In this document: one piece after another, positions 42,664-53,734 of the stretch
Layout of the letters: each line of letters starts with the position of its first letter
Numbering within the stretch: position 1 is the first letter of the stretch
From: Saccharum officinarum
Taxonomy: Eukaryota; Streptophyta; Magnoliopsida; Poales; Poaceae
Direction: 5' to 3'
DNA length: 64,000 bases
Assembly: GCA_020631735.1 (NCBI GenBank)
Contig: CM036162.1
Span: 93,482,401 to 93,546,400, forward strand
Notes under the pieces: model-generated
Database searches by the model: none
What the model was told of the DNA's origin: nothing
The model's input: the letters and a program-made list of their open reading frames with translations, nothing else
Program-made: the position numbers and the translations under genes

Positions 42664-43225
42664 GGTTGTAGTCTTCTAGGGGCATGTTCTTACGCTTAAG
42701 AGTTCTCAGGTGCTGAGTTGATCTTTCAAGAGAAGACAAAAGAAGAATTTTCTTTTGTTTTGACAAGCAGATCTCTACAACCACTTGAAGGCCTGATGAA
42801 CATTCTTTTATAATTGATGAAGCATAACATATATATTTTATCGCTTATGTATGTGTACTTAATCTGCATGATGGCATAACATATATGTTTACTTTCGTCA
42901 GCTTTTAATATATTAATATTAGTATACGTGTGTAACTTAGAAACATATATGTGTATTCTTTTGTTATTTAAACATTTTTTGTTATAGCATATGTTGGTAA
43001 TTTAGATGTATATATAATAGGATATTGTTTTTTTAAATAATAGCAAAAGTAGTAATTTAGATGCAAATTTGAGGGGTTATTTATATTATCTATTATAATG
43101 GTAGGTAGTAATTAGATGTAAATTTGGTTGTTACTTCAGATTATGTTCCATAATGGCATAGGTCCGAAATTTAGACAGGGGTTACACATTATGTTATCTT
43201 TTGATAATGGCAAAATATGGTAATT
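42664..43225. other. AT-rich, nothing recognised
   Basis: It has several worn repeats of GTAATTTAGATG(T/C)A phrases (43008, 43052, 43115), and no gene. Confidence 0.4.
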
Positions 43226-43229
43226 ATTT

Positions 43230-43385
43230 AGTATCAGACAATGCTGGGCCTTGATGGCAATGCTCCTGGAGTAGTGTGGCAGGCTAAAATAATTCTCAGC
43301 AGTAATTGGAAATTAAAGAGGCTATGAGGAAAGTTGTGGCCAAGATGAGGGAAGAAAAGGATCAGAAGCTTGGTGATAATTGAAG
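43230..43385 (+). pseudogene. Second decayed copy of the small gene at 2795-3240
   Basis: It contains ACAATGCTGGGCCTTGATGG (TMLGPD block), CAGGCTAAAATAATTCTCAG (VQAKVLAS block), and then a readable tail KEAMRKVVAKMREEK with TGA at 43379-43381. The 5' part is lost. It lies about 215 bases from the converging NLR 3' end, the same arrangement as at 36.3-37.5 kb. Confidence 0.75.
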
Positions 43386-45400
43386 ACTGTTGAAACCCAT
43401 ATTCTCATATAACTTCATTTTGTAAGATATGCTGCTGCGGTGTGATCAAATTATGAAAGCTCAGTGATAATTCTTAGTTGTCTAAAGTATAATCTCCTTC
43501 AGCAAATGAAGGCACCCAAAGCCATTGTTGTAAGGATGCAGTAACATATATTAATATGCTTAATGAAGAAAAAATGCATACTATTACTGACATGCATTTA
43601 TAAAACAATCCTCGACTTGCTAATGAGGAATTTAGGACGTCTGGAATGCCTATTGACATGTCCTTGCAATACGTCAATCAGATTTTGTTTCTCACCACAA
43701 TTCTTAAGAAGAAGCTCCTTAAGGCTCGGCAGATATTGCACTCCAGACAAGCCAAAACTATTGTCCTGAAGTGAAGGACACTTGTTCAGCGAAAGTTCCT
43801 CAAGCTGAGGCATAGCGCCTTCCCAGATTGTCACATTTTCAATGTTGTCTAGCCCATCAATATCAAGGATTTTGAGCTTTGGGAATGTACTAGCAGAAAA
43901 GCGCAACGGCCGCTTATGTAGGAGTTCTCCCATAGGCCGAGCACAACTAGGTTGCTCAAATTCTGAAGGCGCTCGATGTCTTCCTGATTCAGTTGTGTTC
44001 CCAGAAGCTTTACCTTCGCTAGATTGTTGAGTGAACTGACCCATTCAGGAATCCCACTAATAAGTTTACCACAAAGCCTAGGTGAAACTAGATGTCTTGG
44101 TATTTCTGGTTCATCCATTCTGTAAAAGAAACATAATTGAGACAGAGCGCACTTCAAGCCGTTGCAATCGGCTGATCCCTCCTATTGACCTGCACAACTC
44201 CTGGCCTTCTTCCTCCGTGAGCCCTGAGATCCCTAACCGTCGCAGATTTGTCAATCTCGTCAGCTTCTTGAGCCTTCCTGACACACCATTTCCCTTGGCA
44301 ACATTGACCACCTCCAACATGTGCAAGTTCTTTAATTTCTCATCAATTCCATCAGGAGCTCTTACACCTATATGGTTCACGTTGAGAATCTCATAGCACT
44401 CACTGCGGTTGCAGCGTAGATAGGATTCTCCAAAAATGTGGGCTTCATTGTTTCTTTCCCCTGAACCCCTCATCTTCTTCAGCAAATCTTTTGTGAAGTT
44501 GACACCAGCAACAAGATTTCGTAGCTTCTCAAGTTTGACAATGCCGCCCGGGAGTTATGTCACACGTGTCTTGGATGTCTAATGTCTCTAGGTACCGAAG
44601 GTTCTGCAAGGAAGAAGGAAGTTCAGAAATACCCGTTCCTCTCAGGCTCAGGTACCTTAGGTGTTCTAGCTCCCCTATGTGCTTGAGGTCATCACTCTTC
44701 ATATTTACAGTGTCTCCAGGTCCATCACTCGCAACAGCCGCATTTTTGAGAGATGAGAGATGAAGGGTACTCCCCGAAGACTGTCAATGATCGGATATAT
44801 GACAGATTAATTCTATGCAGCTTCTCATCCCTCCTCTTCCATCCAGATACCACCAGGTGTCGTATCTTACTTTGTGGAATGTCATTGAAGGGCTTCTCGA
44901 CGCGGAATAGTTGGTTCTCCTCAATGAAAGGATGACCTGGAGCACCATGCTATGAACCGAACAACGACCAGCTCCTACTACACGATTAGCCTTGGAACCT
45001 TGAATCATGCTTCTGTTAATGAGCTGATTGTAGTAACGCTCTCCTACATCTTCCACAGGCATGTTCTGGTTGTTTGTTATGTAGCCTTCTGCCATCCACC
45101 GCCTCATCAAGCGGGTGCGTTTGATCTCATCATGGTTCTCAGGAAAGATACTGAGGTACAAGAAGATCTGTTTCAGGTAATATGGCAAGCCATCAAAACT
45201 TGAGTCAATCACCTTTTTGATACCGGGGAAGGTGTTCGTGCAGATTGCTCCATTCTATGCTTGTTTTAGGCTTGTTGGCGAGGACCCTCCTATTGTAGAT
45301 ATGGCTAGTGGAAACCCACGATATCTCTTCAAGATATGTTTGGCTTGCTCCATCATGTCCTTTGCTAAAGTGATCTTGGTTGTTTTGTAGATCTACAAAT

Positions 45401-48400
45401 GATGGAAATGTAATATATAAATTAGTTTTCTCTTGAAAAAAGGGAATCAATTACTGACAAATAGAGAAGCAGCTGTAAATGATTATTGATTTCTTTATGC
45501 ACCTACAAAAATGAGACCAATGCCTACACTATGTCCAACTCTAGGCAAGCAAAATTTGACGCCATAGACTCAATGGGAATGTTCTTGCAGCTTCCTCCAA
45601 ATGCTTAAGAAATAAGTTATAGTCATACAGCATACTCCCTTAATAAAGGAGTAGCTGAAAAACATAGCAATTGCTTTTCTCACGCTAAAACCACGTATTG
45701 GCGTACTTCCAGTCATCCCTTAAGTATTTAAATAAAAGGTTCTTAAAATGCACATGACATGTGGCAAACCATCATACAAGTTCATCCTAATTTTGTAGTA
45801 TCGTTCCAGGCTCCCAGTTATCTGCATTTGCCCTTGCCCAACAGCACAAGCATGCCATATGTGACGATAGATGCTATTGAAGAAGGAAAGCCTCGAAGAA
45901 CTTACATTCATGCTTTATCAAGGAATGATGTTAGTGGTGGCCGAACACAAGGAGTGCACTGGAGTGGAGCTCAGGGATGCAAGTGAGAGTGTTATGCAGA
46001 GAGGCACGCGCTCCTATCTGCCTTCCAACGACGGTCCCATTTGGTCCTGCACCCTCAATTCTGCCTTCCAACGTCGCTCGTTGGCATTGTGTTCAACATT
46101 AGTGTGTGAGAAAAATGGGGATCTAGTCTAGCCTAGAAGGGAGGAAAACTAGCGACCTCATGCGTGCAAGGTGCCAAGGTGCAACCCGGGCCCTGGACCA
46201 TGGGCCGCCTGGCACTGCTAAACCTAAACTGATCAGACCCTGTTAGAGCAAGTATAGTAAGGGGCTGTGAGGTGGAGAAGAGAGAAGAGAAGACAAAGGA
46301 GAAGCGGATTGTAAGCTTACATCCGGCTTAAATACGAAAACCAAGAAACTTTATGAGAGAGACAAGTGAGTCATGTATTAACTATGGAGAGCTACTATTA
46401 TATGAGTGGGCTGAGAGATAAACCGCAAAAATTCATATAGCCAACAGCAGGAGACTTTATGTTGGGCGCCTTCGGGTTCCTGTTTTTGGGTTGGGAATAA
46501 CAGGATCGATTTTGGACCTAATGGGTAGCTTGACGACGACTAAACCTTTGTTTTTCAGCATAAATCTCCAATACCCTTTATGTATGTTTTTCCTCCATTA
46601 TTATGGAAAAACAGCTGTATGCTTTTTCTCATATGAACTATGTACATATAGTGTTTGGGACTACTGTGATTAATAGTGGGAAATTAATCCAAAATGTGTT
46701 GTGTGTGTGCATATGGACTATGGAGAAATGGAGATTAGAGACATGAACCGGAACCTTTTGTTTTTCACATAGTTCTAAATAGCCGCGTGCCACTATAACA
46801 TTGTCAATTATTCTGTTATTGCAATTAAGGATACTTTAGCTCAAATACAACTATTTGAGCTGCCAAAAAAATTAGCATCGCTAACCCTAACAGAGAAAAT
46901 ATTCATTCTCTACTCTACACTATAATATATGCTCATTATTGTATTCTTTACTTAACAAATGAAGTAGTGAACCATAAAAAACTATTGAGTTGTTTATATT
47001 GTCGAATGTTGTATCAATATGAATATTGGTTGTACCCATGAAAATATGAATTGACTGAGTGACTGAAATAATAGACATTTAGTATGTTCTCCTAGAGCCA
47101 TGGACATGCCTTTGAGTGTGTCCATAAAATTTCCTTAGTTCCATATTTTTCATAATTGGTCAAGAATTTTTCATGTTTTCAACAAGATCGCTAATCAAAT
47201 AACTTCTTCTATATCCTACTATGGATTTGTTTAGCTTCGGCACAAAGCCACCACTAAATAACTTTGCATGTTATTGGAACCTTGGTTTTTTATTAGACAA
47301 GGGGTGCGATGGGCTTGGGCCACATTTTTTGTGTTGGGTTTTTAAGGCCCAAACTAAATATGACCTAACCCAAGATTTGATCGAGTCCACCCTTAAGTCT
47401 TGCTGAGGGTTAGACTCAATGTGAGCCAAACTAAGACTAAGTTTGGATGTAAAGTATTTTTAGAGTTTTATTAGAATAATACCATGGGTTTGTGAAATAC
47501 TTTGATTTTTGAGAGACATGAAATGTTTGGATGCAACAAACTTTATGGTTTTTAATAGCATGACATTGCTAAAACGGTAGTCTTTTAGAGTTTTAAAAAC
47601 TCCACTCTAGACTTTTTTTCTAAACCATGTTTTGCACATCAATGATTTATAGACTATAGTTTCTTGATACTATAGTCCCTTAATACTACAACATCCAAAT
47701 AAGGTTTTTGTCTTATTGATTTTTTTCTAACAACCCAGAGACTTTAGGGCCGAAATCCTGATCATTACATTCTAGAAAGCTCGAAGAACCCCTGCCCCTG
47801 TCCCCCTCAAGTTTCATGGTCAATCGATTTTCCTCCCCATTTACAAAATTAGTTTTTTTACCCTCACCACCTCAACTTTTAAAATCATTTGTATTTGCAT
47901 CCTATACGGTTTAGATGGTGATTTTGCTGATATGGCGTCACGTCAAAAGGGGGTATATCAGACTAAGTTGAAAGTTCAAGAAGGTAAATTAGACTAGCAA
48001 TATTTTTAAAAAATATCTAAAAATTCATAAAAACAAATTTTCAAGAAAAAATATCAAATATTTACATAGAAAATAATGCAGTTAAAAATCCTAAAACTTG
48101 GTATAATCTTAGAAAAATCATGAAAAATTATTTTAACTCAGAAAATTATGAGACTAGTTTCAGATTTTTTTTTAAAAAAAATCATGCTCTATCTTATGGT
48201 GCTTAACTAGAAATTGTTTAAATTTTGATGGAGTCATTTTTTGTGCTTATTTGCTAGTAGAAGCTCTCGTTATCTACTATAATTAATCAATTTTGGTCAT
48301 CCGAACTATGTAGAAGCGCTAGTGGAGCGTTATTAGGACCCTGGGCACTGGTTCCTGCCTTGGATAAATTTTCAAAGTAGTTGTGATATCTAGGGCTTGT

Positions 48401-48967
48401 TAGATATATATTAACAAAGTTGCTTTGTAGCTTCTATGAAACAGACCCTTTTGAAATAGCTTCTTCCTAAAATTTGGTTTTAGCTTCTCTCACATGCATA
48501 GGAACTCTGGTGAAGCTGAAAATACTTCTTCTCTCAGAGCTCTCTCTCTCTCTCCTATCTATTTTACCAAACGTTTTTTGAAAATAGCTTTAGTTTCACT
48601 AGTGAAGCTGCTCGTAGAACCGAAGAAAAACATGCTTCATTATTGAAGCTAGTCTGTACCAAACGGTCTCCTAGAAAATAAAAATAAGCAACACAGTGGC
48701 ACACCGACATGGGTAACCCGGTAGATGATGAGAAGACCAATTCGGACCTAACTGAAACTCACAAATTAAGTTGACCCCAATGGCGTTTGGAGTAGATCTG
48801 TTAGTAAGATTCATTAATAAGAAAAGGGAAAGGCGTCGCCGGTGATGGCAAGGTAGCGTGATTAGCGAGTAATAACTTATGATCACCTTGTGCTAGGGAG
48901 GACAGAACCGATTGTATAACACTTCCCCCGTCCTAGTGTGCCATGTTCGTGGCGCGTCCTTGTAACA
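45401..48967. other. NLR intron, transposon-rich, no gene
   Basis: AT-rich. It holds a Tourist-like MITE (47441-47699) and a probable MITE remnant at 46245-46480 (AGAGCAAGTATAGTAAGGGG start). Another remnant at about 48390-48670 has repeated GAAGC(T/A)..TAGCTTC phrases and a CT microsatellite. The phrase GACGGTCCCATTTGG at 46030 recurs at 53717. Confidence 0.5.
47441..47699. mobile_element. Tourist-like MITE with TAA target duplication
   Basis: It starts GTTTGGATGTAAAGTA and ends TACTACAACATCCAAA, which are inverted copies. TAA flanks both ends (47438-47440 and 47700-47702), the target of PIF/Harbinger (Tourist) MITEs. Confidence 0.75.
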
Positions 48968-49549
48968 TTAACTAATTCTCGATCTTAATACAAAGATGCT
49001 CAAACCTTTTACATATTCGAGAAAAATAAGAAAAAGGGAAAGACGAACCTTCAGGCAGAGGAGATCCATGGACTCTGCATCCCCCAATGGTTTCAACTCG
49101 TACTCATGCCCTTGCCACTCTGCCACGTGCGTGCGGCAGTGCCGGGCGACATCCTTGTTCCGCGTCGTCACGATGATACGGCTTCCCTTGTTGTTGTTGT
49201 TGTTGTTGCGCGGGAAAACCTGCCATATATTATCCCACTCCTCGCTGCTCTCCACGTCGTCCACTACGACCCGATACCGCTTCTCCCGCAGGTACTGCCA
49301 GAGATCCTGGCTGCTCGCCAGGCCGAGCTCCTTCCTCAGACGCCGCCCGAACCCTTCGGGGTTGTCGAGCGGGTGCGGCACGGTGACCCACGCGCCGCAG
49401 TCGAACTCATCCAGGAGCACCGGGTCGTTGTGCACCTTCCACACCAGCGACTACTTCCCCATGCCGCCCATCCCCCACACCGACACCACGGCCACGCGCA
49501 GGTGCTCAGAGCCGTTGCCGCCGCCGGCTCGTGGTGATGCGTGGACCAC

Positions 49550-49663
49550 TTCGCCTGGCGCCCCTAGAGTAGGCACACAAAACAGGTCCACGACCTGACT
49601 AAACAAGAAATTAGATAGTAGCCACAAGAATGGCATACGGCGTCTTAGTGATTCGCCCGGCGC
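49550..49663. repeat. 12-bp direct repeats flanking an in-frame 90-bp insertion in the NLR
   Basis: TTCGCCTGGCGC at 49550-49561 and TTCGCCCGGCGC at 49652-49663 lie 102 bases apart. On the coding strand this repeats APGE and inserts 34 extra codons between the coiled coil and the NB-ARC domain (SLRRRMPFLWLLSNFL...). It looks like a transposon footprint or slippage insertion that kept frame. Confidence 0.75.
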
Positions 49664-50275
49664 TGCCCCGGAGATCAGCCTCGTCAGCTCAGCCTTCTCC
49701 TCCAGTCGGCCGATGATGTCGGACTCCTGGAACGCGAGCTCGGCTGAGTGCGCGTCGTGGTCGGGCAGCGTAGCTGCCTGTTCCGCCGCACCGGCCACGA
49801 GGCCGCCCGCCACGAAAATGCGGTACCGCCGGTTGCGCTCGTTGAGATGCACGACGCTGGCCTTGAGCCCCCGTATCCGCTCCGCGATGCGGCGGCGCTC
49901 GGCGATGGCGCCAGGGAGCAGCTGCGAGCCGGCCCGCGAGGACGAGGCCCTGGCCGCGTACTGCTCGAAGTGGAGGAGGCAGTCCTCGACGTTGTTCGCA
50001 AGGTCGCGCACCTGCTTCACCCACGTCCTGACCGTGTCGTTCCGCGCCGCGGCCTCCGGGTGGGCTGAGGCCACCCGGAGGAACGACTGCATCATCTCCA
50101 GCTCGTTGCGGATGAAGTCCGCCTCCCCTGCGACCCCGATGAGGCGCGCGGCCTCGGCAAAGACCGCCACACGGGCGTCGCTCAGGACGCCGCCCAGCAC
50201 GGACCTCGCCAAGCTCAGGGCCGCCGCTTCCATCTTGTGTGGGCCTGGGCCAGCTGGCTGTTGTCCTTGTTCCAA

Positions 50276-50838
50276 CCTGCCGCCTAAGCAAGGGGCAGTC
50301 GTGTTGCTCTTTTAACTTTTGCGGGCACATGAATGTCACCTAGCTACTATTGTATTCGCAAATTCTATTACGCTACACGTCGTGCCACGCGCCCCGTGCT
50401 TGCGCCCGGCGCCCGCACCGCGTCCACGTTGGAGAGGAAGAAGGCGAGGAGGTTGCTGGCGGTAGGGTTCCAACGGGGTTAAGGTTTTCCCCAGCGGCCT
50501 TAGAAGGAGGATTTCGGGGGAGACAGATGCAACACGGCGGTGGTGCCGGGAGAGACGGCAGCAGGGCTGGGCTGCGTGAGATGGTGGTTGGGCGGGGTTA
50601 GCGGTGCTCGCCGATGAGCTGCTATGATTAGGGTGGGCGGGGTCGAAGAGGCAGAGGTGGGTTGCGGGTGGTGCGGCAAGGGCGAGGAGGAGGACTTCGC
50701 CGCCGGCGTGCGCGCCTTGTGGTTAGGGGAGGGTGGGGTCGAGGAGGCTAGGGCGGACGATGGGTGGGGCGGTGAGGTGGCGGGAGCTGCCAGCCGCTGG
50801 TGGTGTAGGGTGGGGGAGGGGGCGACGGAGAAAGGACG
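50276..50838. other. GC-rich flank upstream of the NLR
   Basis: Upstream region of the minus-strand NLR. Bases 50400-50838 are GC-rich with a strong G/A-rich plus strand and open frames on both strands, but no recognisable protein. Confidence 0.4.
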
Positions 50839-50839
50839 C

Positions 50840-51120
50840 GGGGAGGAAGAAAAAGACCGTGGGGGAAACACATCGCAAGGAGGAAGAAGGGTCAAGTGCT
50901 CCGTGACCGGTCACGCAACATTGTCCTATTGTATTAGAGTCTAATAAACCTCCAACTCCAATCTTATATACCGTTGCGAGGGGTGGCGGAGGAAGGACAC
51001 GGGGAGGAAGAAAAAGACCGCGGGGGAAACACGTCGCGACAAGGAAGAAGGGTCACGTGCTCTGCGACCAGTCACACAACCTTGTCCTATTGTATTAGAG
51101 TCACATAAGCCTCCAACTAC
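50840..51120. repeat. 161-bp tandem duplication
   Basis: GGGGAGGAAGAAAAAGACC starts at 50840 and again at 51001. The similarity runs to CCTATTGTATTAGAGTC and CCTCCAACT in both copies (ends near 50960 and 51119), roughly 88-90 percent alike by eye. Confidence 0.85.
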
Positions 51121-51404
51121 ATGCATGCATACTCACCCTTATAAACACACGTACTCAACCTACGAGCACCTCCGAAAGACTGTGCCGGCACATCTCGAGA
51201 TTGACGAAGTACAATGCCGTTAAGTCCTGGTATAAATCCAGAAAAATGCGAGCACTCGTACCAAGTCGAGCACTTGAAGCCAGATGAACAGATTCCATCA
51301 CAAGAAACCTAACCAACTGAGCTGGTCTCAGTTCGCGGGCGTATAATTGCTAACCGAGGCTAAATCAAAGCCTTCGTATTAGTGCTTTTCATCTGCCGCG
51401 TAAG

Positions 51405-51640
51405 GGCAGGTCCAGTAGGGTGGCATAAGCCGTCTAAAAAAGTGCCACGAATGATTTTATATAACGTGAAAGAGATAGAAGAAATGTCGTCTAATAATTA
51501 ACTGACGGTATGTAGCATGAGAGAAATCTCTTATACTAATAGTGGTAGACAACATTTTTTCCACTAGAAAGGGATCATCTATTATATAAGGCCACACGTC
51601 ATTTAATAATTGGACGCTATTTAGACTGCTCCCAAACAAT
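51405..51640. mobile_element. Possible MITE
   Basis: Opening GGGCAGGTCCAGTAGGG and closing AGACTGCTCCCA are weakly inverted. The interior is AT-rich with TATATAA blocks. Ends are uncertain. Confidence 0.35.
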
Positions 51641-51748
51641 TCATACAATGGCATGCCTATTCGGGGTTTGTTTTGCTTACATAAGTTTAATTTGATAGGT
51701 ACACGTTACCAGAGCAATCATGTTGACCTAGCTAGCTATTATCCTGTA

Positions 51749-51981
51749 AGCGCTTGTTTAGTTACCAAAAACTTTACCAAAAAGTGTTACAGTAGCCGTC
51801 ACATCGAATCTTTAACGCATGCACGGAGCATTAAATGTAGGTAAAAAATAACTAATTATACAGTTTGTCTGCAAATGTCGAAACGAATCTTTTGAACCTA
51901 GTTAGTCCATGGTTGAACAAATTTTGCCAAATAACAACGAAAGTGCTACATACAAAAAAAAATTCACAATCTAAACACGGA
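51749..51981 (+). mobile_element. MITE copy A
   Basis: GCGCTTGTTTAGTTACCAAA at one end and TCTAAACACGGAC at the other. The interior holds the landmark phrases CACATCGAATCTTTAACGCA, AAAATAACTAATTATACAG and ACGAATCTTTTGAACCTAG. This is a very common grass MITE family. Confidence 0.75.
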
Positions 51982-52076
51982 CTAAAATTTGAACTTCTGA
52001 TAAGATGCTCAGTTTGGACTTTTCTCCGTTTTCGAGAGAAGACTTTCATGGTTGCACAGTCATCAGATCCCTATTT

Positions 52077-52320
52077 GGGCCCGGTTTAGATGTAATTTTT
52101 TTTTGTAAAATGGGCACTGTAGCGTTTTCGTTGTTATTTGGTAAATATTGTTCAATCATGATCTAATTAGGCTTAAAAGATTCGTCTCGTCCATTTCGTC
52201 TAAACTGTGTAATTAGTTTTATTTTTTATCTATATTTAATGCTTCATGCATGTGTCAAAGATTCGATGTGACGGGAAATCTGAAAAAATTTGCAAATTTT
52301 TTTTGAACTAAACAGGCCCT
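52077..52320 (-). mobile_element. MITE copy B, opposite orientation
   Basis: Same family as copy A, inverted: TTAGGCTTAAAAGATTCGTC, TGTGTAATTAGTTTTATTTT and GATTCGATGTGACGG in that order, ending GAACTAAACAGGCCC. Confidence 0.8.
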
Positions 52321-52650
52321 TGGTCAGAAAGGATCCGAAACTCTGAGCAGATACTGGCTAGCACCAATGAACAAATTGTGACGTACGTAGCTTTCTGGCG
52401 GGTACACGGCTACACGCACGTTATGGAAACAATCAAGATTTTGACCTTGTCTTGCCAAGCTACAATCATTGTGATGGGTGATGTCGTCGTCGATAGGATC
52501 TGAACAAGTTCTCAACTACACATACGGAAACACGGATTGGTGCGAGTGGTGCATGACGATGTTGTGACTTGCATAACCGGCCATGTGATGAGAGGCATGA
52601 CGCATGAGTGCATGACTACTGAACCTCGAAGAAAACTGAGGTGAAATTTC

Positions 52651-52974
52651 ATAGGTCCATTTGAACTATAAAAAAATTCAGAGGTCCTTATTTGGGGCGC
52701 TCTTTTATTGGGATTCAGCTTTCTGAGATGAACAATAAAATGCACACTCATATCAGGAATAAAATTAGCTGAGGTCCTGTTTGGATCTTCAGCTAATGTC
52801 ACTCTTACCTTGTCATGGTAGGTAATAGGTCCATTGGAACTCTAAAAAAAACTGAGGTCTGTTATCTGCGCACTCTTTTGTTGGGATTCAGCTTCGGAGA
52901 TGAACAATAAAATGCACACTTATATCAGGAATAAAATTAGCTGAGGTCCTGTTTGGATTTCAGCTAATTAATGT
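52651..52974. repeat. 174-bp period direct duplication
   Basis: ATAGGTCCATTTGAACTATA at 52651 and ATAGGTCCATTGGAACTCTA at 52825. Both copies share GATGAACAATAAAATGCACA and TCAGGAATAAAATTAGCTGA. Confidence 0.85.
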
Positions 52975-52998
52975 CTTACTCCTACCTACTAGTCAACT

Positions 52999-53140
52999 AC
53001 TTTATCCGTTCCGAATTATAAGTCGATTTGACTTTTCTAGTTCATCCATTTTGCTATGTATCTAGACATATTATTTATCTATATGTATAGCAAAAATGGA
53101 AAGTCAAAGCGACTTATAATTTGATCTATATAAGCTTAGA
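52999..53140. mobile_element. Short Stowaway-like MITE remnant
   Basis: CTTTATCCGTTCCGAATTAT-AAGTCG at the left and GCGACTTATAATTTG at the right are inverted copies, and the interior TGCTATG..CATAGCA also folds back. The outer right end is lost. Confidence 0.55.
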
Positions 53141-53734
53141 TTTTTGAGTTGGGAATAGAGGAAAAACAACTATGGTAACAGTGGCAGATTAGTGGTGCAA
53201 ACGATACTTAGGTGCTACTTAACCTTGACTAAGGGTTCGATTTTCAATAGGTACTTTTCCTACATAGTTTACTCCTAACTGAAATAATTCATAAATAACT
53301 GTGATTCTGTATGAATGGTCTTGACAGAATTAGCAGCCACAAATTTGAACTATTTAAGAACTGAGGTGTTGTCTGATTACATCATCGCTGAGCACTTAGA
53401 AAGTTAGGGTGTGTTGGTGACGTGTATGCTGTGGTTGTGGTGCTTGGTGCAGTTGATATGGTTATGGAAGGAAATTGACAGAGGCTGAAGGGAATTGGAA
53501 AGGGGTTCCAGGCTTGGGAAAACAAATAGGAGAATGGGTGAGGAGTTCGAAGGCTAAATTATTCTGTTCAACCTCATCTTGCTAGGCATAATGGTTATGG
53601 AGCAGTTGGTGTTCTTATCTTTCAATATGGGCTCAGCTGATATCCACTTCTATGCTTCAGAATCCATGTCTACTAGGGTAAGGCAACTTAATCTGTGATT
53701 AAAAGTCCTTCCAATGACGGTCCCATTTGGCACT
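53141..53734. other. No gene recognised
   Basis: Mixed composition without clear frames or repeats. The last bases before the LTR (GCACT, 53730-53734) would be the target duplication of the element that follows, but its partner lies outside the window. Confidence 0.4.

Larger units (their letters stand above)
43598..50233 (-). pseudogene. CNL-type NLR (Rx_N, NB-ARC, LRR) resistance-gene homologue, broken
   Basis: Exon 1 runs 50233-49049. It starts MEAAALSLARSVLGGVLSDA, with an Rx_N coiled coil including the EDCLLHFEQ (EDVID-like) motif at about residue 90, then the P-loop GMGGMGK. TAG follows that lysine at once (49453-49451), where Ser/Thr-rich sequence is expected. The frame continues with kinase 2 (YRVVVDDV), a six-Asn run, RNBS-B (GSRIIVTTRN) and RNBS-C (YELKPLGDAESMDLL). 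The donor is at 49048. A 3.65-kb intron follows. Exon 2 resumes at 45392 (EQAKHILKRYRGFPLAISTI), is frameshifted at LANKPKTSIEW, then gives the winged helix (PYYLKQIFLYLSIFPEN) with VHSMVL where VHDMVL is usual. LRRs follow to 43598. Multiple frameshifts make it a pseudogene. NLRs sense pathogen effectors in the cytoplasm. Confidence 0.9.

Noticed and set aside
45720..45911. 63-codon minus-strand frame in the NLR intron
   Set aside because: It is protein-like at a glance (NSIYRHIWHACAVGQGQMQI) but has no motif, splice support or neighbour evidence.
49113..49537. Plus-strand frames opposite the NLR
   Set aside because: They are mirror frames of the NB-ARC coding strand, which has kinase 2 and RNBS-B motifs.
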